DNA from: an uncultured Chloroflexota bacterium
GTDB lineage: Bacteria; Chloroflexota; Dehalococcoidia; Lucifugimonadales; CAJWER01
Length of the DNA: 5,363 nucleotides
Direction of reading: 5' to 3'
Assembly (NCBI GenBank): GCA_913030785.1
Contig: CAJWER010000212.1
Span: forward strand, 1-5,363
Made by a program: the position numbers and the translations under genes. Shown here piece by piece: positions 1-4,968 of the stretch. Position 1 is the first letter of the stretch, and each line of letters opens with the position of its first letter. The notes under the pieces were generated by a model that was not told where the DNA came from, did not search any database, and saw only the letters and a list, made by a program, of their open reading frames with translations.

Positions 1-2
1 GC

Positions 3-161
3 ACCGCCCTCACCGACCGGACCCACCAGGCAATCGAGCACCTGCTCGGGCCGGCCGGCACAGTCGAGTTGATCGTGATCATCGGCTACTACTCCATGCT
101 GGCCCGCGTCATCGAGACGCTGGACATTGAGCTGGACGAGGGTGTCGCCAGTACCTGGTGA
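3..161 (+). CDS. Carboxymuconolactone decarboxylase / AhpD-like family protein (3' end only)
   Basis: This is the last 52 codons of a gene that begins before the window, ending in TGA at 159-161. The visible tail carries the stretch VELIVIIGYYSMLARVIETL, which resembles the C-terminal helix of carboxymuconolactone decarboxylase-like (AhpD-fold) proteins, where 'ELI..IG.Y.M...' is typical. Members are small all-helical oligomers acting either as decarboxylases in aromatic degradation or as peroxidase-type thiol proteins. The catalytic part (CxxC/His in the AhpD type) lies outside the window, so the subtype cannot be told. The next gene starts 25 bases downstream on the same strand, so the two could share a transcript. 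The family call rests on a short tail and is moderately secure. Confidence 0.7.
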   Translation, partial: TALTDRTHQAIEHLLGPAGTVELIVIIGYYSMLARVIETLDIELDEGVASTW

Positions 162-175
162 GGAACACCAACGAC

Positions 176-179
176 GGAG
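176..179 (+). promoter_or_regulatory. Shine-Dalgarno of the methyltransferase
   Basis: GGAG lies 7 bases before the ATG at 187. It decides the start: the open frame continues upstream to a TTG at 127, but those codons overlap the tail of the preceding gene and have no ribosome binding site. Confidence 0.6.
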
Positions 180-186
180 TAACCGA

Positions 187-956
187 ATGAACGACAAGCT
201 AGACAGGCTGGAGTTGGTGCGCAGTGCATGGGATGCCTACCATCCCGACTACATGGGCTTCCATCTGCAAGCAAACCCCGATTTCCACAAGGATTTCGCG
301 GAGGGAGCCGTGATATTGAACCCCATGGTGACCGAAATCGTGGGAGACGTTGGCGGACAGAAACTGCTGGACATCTGCTGCGCCTGTGACGCGACACAGG
401 TCTTTTCCTGGGCGAACCTGGGCGCCGATGTGACGGCCTACGATATCAGCCCCGTAGTCATCGAGATCGCACGAGAGAACGCGGAGCTCATCGGTCTGTC
501 GGTGACCTTTGAGGTCACCGACGCCCAGACCCTGGATCCGATCGCGTAGGAGAGCTTCGACATCGTGTATGCCAGCTACCTAATGTGGTTTGAGGATGTC
601 CGCCTGGCCTGCGAGAACTGGTACCGGGTGCTTCGTCCGGGCGGGAAGCTGCTGATAAATGCGTGGCATCCCGTGACGTATTGTTTGGAAGACATAGATG
701 GGCGCATTGTCCCTCAGCGGAACTACAACGATCTAGCTCCTGACCACAGGGAATTCGACGGAACCAACATTGACCGCCAGCATGGCGGGTGGGGCATAGC
801 AAGCCAATCGTTGAGTTCCACCACAAACTGGCCGAGATCATGAACGCGGCCATTTCGGCGGGTTTCCGGCTGGAGAGGGTCGAAGAGCCTCAATGGGAAA
901 CAGAAGGGGCACTCGCCGACCTGCCGGGCGGGTTCACTTCGCTCTGGCGGAAGTAG
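187..956 (+). pseudogene. Class I SAM-dependent methyltransferase, broken by a stop codon and a frameshift
   Basis: Three pieces add up to one methyltransferase of about 256 residues. Codons 1-120 hold the Rossmann core: motif I region LLDICCACDA (60-69), the acidic strand-2 motif TAYDIS (83-88) and a TDAQTL segment (111-116). An in-frame TAG at 547-549 (codon 121) interrupts it. The same frame then continues with FDIVYASYLMW (motif IV region) and YRVLRPGGKLLINAWHP (the usual post-core signature). Near 783-806 the frame must change: from 807 on, the reading IVEFHHKLAEIMNAAISAGF to TAG at 954-956 is the expected C-terminal segment of this family, one base out of phase (one base lost, or two gained). 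The usual glycine-rich motif I is replaced by cysteines and Asp-Ala, which may be a subfamily trait. The remaining codons look well preserved, so decay is recent or the lesions are sequencing errors. The substrate is unknown. Confidence 0.8.
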
Positions 957-962
957 TGGCTC

Positions 963-2255
963 CTACAACTTCAGCAGGCGCTGGAAGCGCGCGGCGCCGC
1001 GGGACGGCCCTACCACGGCCATATTTAGCTTTTCGGTGACCAGCAGCTCCCCGGCGACTCTCTTCAGGTCGTCAGCCGTTACGGCCTCGATGCTCTCAAC
1101 CACCTCGTCGACCCCCAGGACGTTGCCCAGCAGCAGCTCCTGGCCGCCCATCCAACTCGACACGGACCTTGTGTCCTCCATCCGCAGCAGCATCGTCCCG
1201 GTACTCAGGCGCTTGGCCTTCTCCAGTTCCTCTTCCGGCACGCCCTCCCGCAGTCGCGCGACCTCGGACAAAATAGTCTCGACAGCCTCGTGAACGCGCT
1301 TCGGGTCCACTCCAGCGCCTATGGACAGTACTCCGCAGTCCAGGAAGTGGCCCGTTGCGCTATGGATATCATAAGCCAGCCCACGCTTCTCGCGCACCTC
1401 GACGAACAGACGGCTGCTCATCCCCTCCCCTAGCACCACGCTCAGCAGGTCGAGGACATAGCGGTCCGGGTGAGTACTCGACACGCCGGGCAGTGCGATC
1501 GTTAGGTGCGACTGCTCGGTCTTGCGAGTTTCCATCCCAAACTGTGGTGAGTCCTGCTCATTGATGAAAGGCGTCCAGCTCGGAATATCGACCGACACCC
1601 AGCCCTCGCACATCGACGCCACCTGCTCGACCACCTCGTCGTGGTCGACGTTGCCGGCCACGCTGACGACCATGTTCGCAGGAGAGTAGTACTGCTCCAG
1701 GTGACCCAACAAGGTCTCGCGGGTCATCGCCATGACCGAGTCCTTTGTCCCACCAATGTCGCGTCCCAAGGGATGGTCCGGCCACAGCATCTCATCAATG
1801 ATGGCCTCGACCTTCTGGTTGGGGAAGTCGTTGATCATGTTCAGTTCTTCGACGACAACGAGCTGCTCCCGCTTCACCTCTTTCGGATCGACGAGCGAGT
1901 TGCGCACCATGTCGAATAGCAGGTCCAGTACGTCACCCATGTACTGTCGAGCTACCTTGCACCAGTACACCGTCAGCTCCTGCTCAGTGCCGGCGTTCAT
2001 GTACCCGCCCACGCCCTCAACGGCGCCGCTGATCTGTTCAGGGGCAGGCCGACGCTCGGTGCCCTTGAACAGAAGATGCTCCACGACGTGGGATATGCCG
2101 GCCAGCTCCAACGGCTCGTACCTAGACCCCACGCCTGCGAATATGCTCACGCTCACGGAGCGCGCGTGAGGGATGGTGCTGGTGAGCACTCGCATCCCGC
2201 AGTCGAGGGTCGTCTTTCGGCTAAATTCGGATGTGTCTTTTGTTTCTGTGATCAT
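963..2255 (-). CDS. M16B family zinc peptidase (pitrilysin/insulinase superfamily, processing-peptidase type)
   Basis: A complete 430-residue metallopeptidase. The inverted zinc motif HxxEH is HVVEH at residues 56-60, inside the classic context GSRYEP...GISHVVEHLLFKGT. The third zinc ligand is a Glu in VVVEELNM (136-137); E137 lies exactly 76 residues after the second His, matching HxxEHx76E. The C-terminal half is the second, inactive M16 domain, with LGEGMSSRLF (275-284) and REKRGLAY (288-295), the Arg/Tyr signature of M16B enzymes. I see no signal peptide, so it is probably cytoplasmic. Family members degrade peptides in a closing chamber; the substrate here is not predictable. The frame stays open to 2363, but the ATG at 2255 is the right start: it matches family N-termini and sits on a strong promoter. 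No M16 partner is adjacent. It converges on the broken methyltransferase with 6 bases between stop codons. Confidence 0.93.
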   Translation of the reverse strand: MITETKDTSEFSRKTTLDCGMRVLTSTIPHARSVSVSIFAGVGSRYEPLELAGISHVVEHLLFKGTERRPAPEQISGAVEGVGGYMNAGTEQELTVYWCKVARQYMGDVLDLLFDMVRNSLVDPKEVKREQLVVVEELNMINDFPNQKVEAIIDEMLWPDHPLGRDIGGTKDSVMAMTRETLLGHLEQYYSPANMVVSVAGNVDHDEVVEQVASMCEGWVSVDIPSWTPFINEQDSPQFGMETRKTEQSHLTIALPGVSSTHPDRYVLDLLSVVLGEGMSSRLFVEVREKRGLAYDIHSATGHFLDCGVLSIGAGVDPKRVHEAVETILSEVARLREGVPEEELEKAKRLSTGTMLLRMEDTRSVSSWMGGQELLLGNVLGVDEVVESIEAVTADDLKRVAGELLVTEKLNMAVVGPSRGAARFQRLLKL

Positions 2256-2266
2256 CGTTCGATGAT
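2251..2266. promoter_or_regulatory. Perfect 16-base palindrome over the -10 and start codon (candidate operator)
   Basis: ATCATCG (2251-2257) and CGATGAT (2260-2266) are perfect inverted repeats separated by TT. The palindrome covers most of the -10 box and the whole ATG of the leaderless peptidase gene, and lies 66 bases upstream of the divergent phosphoesterase start. The placement fits a repressor site acting on the peptidase and perhaps on both genes. As RNA it could form only a partial hairpin on the leaderless transcript. Function is inferred from symmetry and position only. Confidence 0.4.
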
Positions 2267-2290
2267 AGGATACGGCCTGGGCCCGGTCAA
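2255..2290 (-). promoter_or_regulatory. Sigma70-type promoter giving a leaderless M16 peptidase mRNA
   Basis: On the minus strand, a -35 box TTGACC (2290-2285, 5/6 to consensus) is followed by a 17-base spacer (2284-2268) and a -10 box TATCAT (2267-2262, 5/6). Seven bases past the -10 is the A of the ATG at 2255. No Shine-Dalgarno precedes this ATG. Boxes and spacing are seen directly; the leaderless start is inferred from geometry. Confidence 0.7.
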
Positions 2291-2319
2291 ACAGATTGGT
2301 CCCTTGTAGTAATCCCGTG

Positions 2320-2325
2320 AGGAGG
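2320..2325 (+). promoter_or_regulatory. Strong Shine-Dalgarno deciding a GTG start
   Basis: A full AGGAGG lies 6 bases before the GTG at 2332 and only 3 bases before the GTG at 2329. It favours 2332 over both 2329 and the upstream TTG at 2296. I found no convincing promoter for this gene in the 76-base divergent spacer. Confidence 0.7.
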
Positions 2326-2331
2326 CCTGTG

Positions 2332-3138
2332 GTGGCATTCTTCTTTATACAGATGTCCGACACTCAGCTAGGCCTATTCGCCTCTATCAGCAAGCGGAGA
2401 GACTCATCGTCCACTCTTGAGGGATTTGAATACGAGACCGTACGCTACGAGAAAGCAATCTCGGCTGCCAATCGGCTCAAACCCGCCTTCGTCGTAATCA
2501 CCGGTGACCTGGTCCAGGATCCTCACGATCAGGCGCAAGTTGACGAACTACGGCGCATCAGCGGTATGCTCCGTGACGACATCCCGCTTCGCCTTGCACC
2601 CGGAAACTGCGATGTCGGTATCACGCCGACACCGACGCTGCTGGCGCTGTATCGCAAACGGTTTGGGGACGACACCTACTCCTTCGACCACGAGGGCGTC
2701 CACTTCGTCGTCATAAACAGCGGGATCTGCTTCGACCCGTCTGAGGTCCCCGACGAGTGGGAGCGACTGCTGGACCTCCTGCGAGAGGATCTCGCCACGG
2801 CCCAGGGACGGGGTATCGCACGGACGGTGCTGTTCCTGCACCACCCACCCTTCGGCACGGACGCCTTGGAGTCCGATAGCTCGGCGGCAATACCTGGCGC
2901 ACAACGCGGGCCGCTGCTGGAACTGCTGCGCTCGCACAATGTTGAAGCTGTGTTCGCCGGCCACTGGCACAAGAACGCCAGCGCCTTCGACGGACCGATG
3001 GAGGTGGTAATCTCCGGCCCGGTTGGCTATCCCCTCGGGGACGACCCATCTGGCATACGCATCGTCAGCGTCTACGACGACCGCGTCGAGCACCACTACT
3101 ACGGTCTCGACGAGGTTCCGAGCGCCGTTGAGCTGTGA
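2332..3138 (+). CDS. CPPED1-like calcineurin-type metallophosphoesterase with a Cys in place of the GNHD His
   Basis: A 268-residue protein starting at GTG 2332. Metallophosphoesterase motifs occur in order: SDTQLG (9-14; Asp-x-Gln instead of Asp-x-His, as in the CPPED1 subfamily), GDLVQ (58-62), GNCDVG (91-96), LHHPPFG (169-175) and AGHWHKN (209-215). The N-terminus AFFFIQMSD and the C-terminal run PVGYPLGDDPSGIRIVSV...HHYYGLDEV resemble human CPPED1, a protein phosphatase reported to act on Akt/PKB. Predicted metal ligands are D10, Q12, D59, N92, H170 or H171, H211 and H213. Residue 93 is normally the His that protonates the leaving group in GNHD; here it is Cys (codon TGC). All metal ligands remain, so metal binding is expected but catalysis may be altered. 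I see no signal peptide. The substrate is unknown. It diverges from the M16 peptidase; the gap after it holds only a weak hairpin. Confidence 0.88.
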   Translation: MAFFFIQMSDTQLGLFASISKRRDSSSTLEGFEYETVRYEKAISAANRLKPAFVVITGDLVQDPHDQAQVDELRRISGMLRDDIPLRLAPGNCDVGITPTPTLLALYRKRFGDDTYSFDHEGVHFVVINSGICFDPSEVPDEWERLLDLLREDLATAQGRGIARTVLFLHHPPFGTDALESDSSAAIPGAQRGPLLELLRSHNVEAVFAGHWHKNASAFDGPMEVVISGPVGYPLGDDPSGIRIVSVYDDRVEHHYYGLDEVPSAVEL

Positions 3139-3165
3139 TGACTGCAGGGGTTCCGTAGCTCCCAC

Positions 3166-3180
3166 AGGCGCCCGTCGCCT
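3166..3180 (+). terminator. Weak hairpin after the phosphoesterase (doubtful terminator)
   Basis: AGGCG (3166-3170) pairs with CGCCT (3176-3180) around a 5-base loop, 27 bases after the TGA. No real T-run follows (TGATGTTT), so it would be a poor intrinsic terminator. It abuts the candidate -35 box of the next gene. Confidence 0.2.
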
Positions 3181-3208
3181 TGATGTTTGGGCAGGCGCGG
3201 GGTAACAT
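3180..3208 (+). promoter_or_regulatory. Candidate promoter for nicotinate phosphoribosyltransferase
   Basis: TTGATG (3180-3185) and TAACAT (3203-3208) are separated by exactly 17 bases, each matching 4/6 of the sigma70 consensus. A start near 3215 would leave a leader of about 125 bases. A second -10-like TATAGT at 3221-3226 has no matching -35. Apart from this, the 201-base gap 3139-3339 holds no gene or riboswitch I recognise. Confidence 0.35.
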
Positions 3209-3325
3209 ACCTTGCCGGGCTATAGTGGCCTCCGCCTGGAGCCGGAGCTAGCACCAGCCGCACCGGCCAATGGCTTGAATCGTAGCTGCGCCCAGGTCTT
3301 CGACCCCCCGGGCGCCGAGTATTTC

Positions 3326-3330
3326 AAGGG
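3326..3330 (+). promoter_or_regulatory. Ribosome binding site of nicotinate phosphoribosyltransferase
   Basis: AAGGG lies 9 bases before the ATG at 3340. An in-frame TAA at 3331-3333 rules out any earlier start, so the ATG is fixed as the first possible codon. Confidence 0.5.
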
Positions 3331-3339
3331 TAAGAAGAA

Positions 3340-4338
3340 ATGGCAAACGGCGACTTCGAGATTAGACGATCAGTGCTTGTCGGCGATACCGCCGATGTGT
3401 ACCTGCAACGCACCCTCACCATCCTCAGGAACGAGGGCATCAACCCCATCGTCACGATGGAGTTCGCTGCGGAGAGGGGCGGCGTCGTGTGCGGGCTCAA
3501 CGAAGCTCGGACGCTGCTCAGCAGGATACTGCCGGAGACCGGCAGCGAGGTCTGGATCCTGGGCGAGGGCGAGTCTATCGACGCTGGCGAAGTGGTCCTG
3601 AGAGTCAAGGCTCCCTACGGGGCGCTTGGCCTGTACGAGACAGCCATTTGCGGCACACTGGCCCATTCCACGGGATGGGCTACCGCTGCCCGTGAGTGTG
3701 TCGACGCGGCCGGAAACACGCCGGTTGTCGCCCTGGGCGCCCGAAACGTGCACCCCAATGTCGCCGCTGAAATGGACTATGCCAGCGTTACCGGAGGCTG
3801 CGTCTCCTGCTCCACCATCCAGGGCGCTCGGCTGGCGGGCGTTACCCCCGCAGGCAACATGCCGCACCCTTTGAACCTGGTCATTGGCGATACTGTGGCG
3901 GCGATGCAAGCATTCGACCGGCACATGCCGCAAGAGGTGCCCCGCGTCGCCCTCGTCGATACGTTCAAGGACGAGGCCGAGGAGGCCCTGAACGTGGCGC
4001 GTAGTCTCCGAGAAAAGCTCCGGGGCATCAGGCTCGACACCCCGCCGGAGAGGGGTGGAGTGACACCCGATCTGGTCAAGGAGGTCCGGGCACGGCTTGA
4101 TCTAGCGGGCTTCCGACACGTCGAGATCATGGTCAGCGGCGGCTTCACAGCGGATCGCATACGCGAGTTCGTGCAGAGCGGAGCGCCCGTCACTTCCTTC
4201 GGCGTAGGCAACTATATCGCCGCCGCGCAGCCCAACCCATTCGAGTCTGACATCCACGAGATCGACGGCCGCCCATTGGCAAAACGCGGCCGGATCCCAG
4301 GCATCAGCGCCAACCCCCGCCTAGACCGCGTAATGTAG
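3340..4338 (+). CDS. pncB: Nicotinate phosphoribosyltransferase, short form
   Basis: A complete 332-residue enzyme of NAD salvage, cytoplasmic, converting nicotinate and PRPP (usually with ATP hydrolysis) to nicotinate mononucleotide. The N-terminal part (about 8-110) is the alpha/beta sandwich shared with quinolinate PRTase. The barrel follows with GARNVHP (133-139), AGNMPHPLNL (171-180; H176 falls in the GT/NMPH segment where related enzymes carry the conserved His), VDTFKDEAEEAL (206-217), RLDTPPERGG (231-240), VSGGFTADRI (265-274; phosphate-binding loop) and SFGVGNYI (286-293). It resembles archaeal/thermophile-type enzymes rather than the roughly 400-residue E. coli PncB, and stops soon after the barrel with no cysteine-rich C-terminal extension. 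No nicotinamidase or NAD gene is next to it; the gene appears to be transcribed alone. The family is secure; the symbol is by function. Confidence 0.92.
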   Translation: MANGDFEIRRSVLVGDTADVYLQRTLTILRNEGINPIVTMEFAAERGGVVCGLNEARTLLSRILPETGSEVWILGEGESIDAGEVVLRVKAPYGALGLYETAICGTLAHSTGWATAARECVDAAGNTPVVALGARNVHPNVAAEMDYASVTGGCVSCSTIQGARLAGVTPAGNMPHPLNLVIGDTVAAMQAFDRHMPQEVPRVALVDTFKDEAEEALNVARSLREKLRGIRLDTPPERGGVTPDLVKEVRARLDLAGFRHVEIMVSGGFTADRIREFVQSGAPVTSFGVGNYIAAAQPNPFESDIHEIDGRPLAKRGRIPGISANPRLDRVM

Positions 4339-4356
4339 GCACTGCAAGTGCTTTTT
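4337..4356 (+). terminator. Intrinsic terminator of nicotinate phosphoribosyltransferase
   Basis: GCACT (4339-4343) pairs with AGTGC (4347-4351) around a 3-base loop, directly followed by TTTTT (4352-4356). The stem can extend by a G-T and an A-T pair into the stop codon (4337-4338 with 4352-4353). It is short, but position and T-run fit a terminator. Confidence 0.55.
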
Positions 4357-4553
4357 GGGGGCGGGGCGAGTGCTGGCCGAAAGCATCTACATTGGGTGCT
4401 AGGACGATGACCCCGCAACCAGCTAGACGCCCTGACCACGCCCTATGCGGTTCCCGACGGGCGTGAACCTCATTACTACCATCCCGCTTCCCATAAGTGC
4501 GCATAGGCGCTGCCCGTCGAACCTACTGCCAACCTTCACCCCACTAAGCGCGC
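4357..4553. other. Intergenic stretch with no gene recognised
   Basis: Neither strand shows a believable coding frame, tRNA or repeat family between the terminator and the end of the repeat protein. The only structure seen is a 7-base inverted repeat, CACGCCC (4437-4443) with GGGCGTG (4459-4465), around a 15-base loop and without a T-run. Its meaning is unknown. Confidence 0.5.
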
Positions 4554-4574
4554 GCAGCGCTCAGTTAGCGCTGC
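4554..4574. repeat. Perfect 8-base inverted repeat spanning the repeat-protein stop codon
   Basis: GCAGCGCT (4554-4561) and AGCGCTGC (4567-4574) flank a 5-base loop containing most of the minus-strand TGA (4561-4563). Without a T-run on either side it is not a standard intrinsic terminator, but it could protect the 3' end or slow polymerase. Confidence 0.45.
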
Positions 4575-4908
4575 ATTTCACGTCTTTGCAGTGAGCAATT
4601 TTTGAAGGATACGTGATCACGGGTAGGCCATCAGATCCAATCGCTATGGATGTTGGCCCTACCTGGGAAAAGTCATTGTCCACGATTGATATGGTGAAGG
4701 TGGAACAGGCGGCGTCATCGCAGTGGGCCACCTTCAGATCCTTGTTCGTACTGTCGCGGTAGCTGATGATTGGTAGGCCGTCAGACCCAATGGTGACAGA
4801 GGTGTGGCGACCTACAGAGCCCTCGGAATCAATCAATATCAATAATGCGCTTGAGCATACAGCGTTGTCGCAAAGCGCCAGCTTCAGGTCCTTGTTCGTG
4901 AGGTCCAA
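4561..4908 (-). CDS. Fragment of a Cys-pair 50-residue tandem-repeat protein (N-terminus missing)
   Basis: The last 115 or so codons of a repeat protein; the stop TGA is at 4561-4563. It holds two full 50-residue repeats (nucleotides 4905-4756 and 4755-4606) and a 14-residue remnant (4605-4564). Each unit carries TNKDLK, a cysteine pair spaced as CDDAAC or CDNAVC, then IGSDGLPIISY. Similar arrays occur in long, probably secreted proteins of environmental bacteria and look like beta-propeller-type blades; the Cys pairs suggest disulfides outside the cytoplasm. Function is unknown. The frame stays open upstream to an ATG at 5091, but those codons no longer match the repeat (the expected PIISYR before DLTNKD is absent) and beyond about 4969 they are antisense to the oxidoreductase. 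I therefore see no genuine start, signal peptide or promoter and treat it as decapitated. The low-coordinate TTG at 4908 is only a boundary, not a proposed start. Confidence 0.6.
   Translation of the reverse strand: MDLTNKDLKLALCDNAVCSSALLILIDSEGSVGRHTSVTIGSDGLPIISYRDSTNKDLKVAHCDDAACSTFTISIVDNDFSQVGPTSIAIGSDGLPVITYPSKIAHCKDVKCSAN
4564..4905 (-). repeat. Tandem 150-base / 50-residue coding repeat, 2 full copies plus remnant
   Basis: The period is exactly 150 bases: GGTAGGCC recurs at 4622 and 4772, and CTTCAG at 4732 and 4882. Copies at 4756-4905 and 4606-4755 are full. In the terminal copy (4564-4605) YRDSTNKDLKVAHC is shortened to YPSKIAHC, six residues less. Confidence 0.85.
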
Positions 4909-4968
4909 GAAGGTGGCCAGGTCCTGGGCGGAGATCCCGCCCTCGCTCCAGGCCGCCAGCGCCGCGTT
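4906..4968. other. Junction segment matching neither flanking gene
   Basis: Between the last recognisable repeat codon (4905) and the start of oxidoreductase similarity (about 4969-4984) lie about 60-80 GC-rich bases. On the minus strand they read LNAALAAWSEGGISAQDLAT, with almost only G or C at third codon positions, which is plausible protein but not the repeat. In the oxidoreductase frame the same bases give low-complexity Arg/Gln/Gly-rich sequence. I do not recognise a source. It may be a third fragment in a rearranged or misassembled joint. Confidence 0.45.

Noticed and set aside
2296..2331. Upstream TTG start for the phosphoesterase
   Set aside because: The AGGAGG at 2320-2325 sits inside that extension and is correctly placed for GTG 2332; homologous proteins begin at the FFFIQ strand.
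2256..2363. A 36-residue N-terminal extension of the M16 peptidase starting at 2363
   Set aside because: It would run through the promoter and into the divergent phosphoesterase, has no ribosome binding site, and the family N-terminus matches a start at 2255.
2548..3165. Long minus-strand frame opposite the phosphoesterase
   Set aside because: It is a shadow of a gene with clear catalytic motifs on the plus strand, and shows no recognisable domain.
4437..4465. 7-base inverted repeat CACGCCC/GGGCGTG as a terminator or attachment site
   Set aside because: The 15-base loop, the absence of a T-run and the lack of any mobile gene nearby make chance the simplest reading.
4212..4504. Minus-strand frames across the end of the phosphoribosyltransferase and the gap
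   Set aside because: No domain, no ribosome binding site and overlap with a real gene; composition looks like chance open frame in GC-rich DNA.
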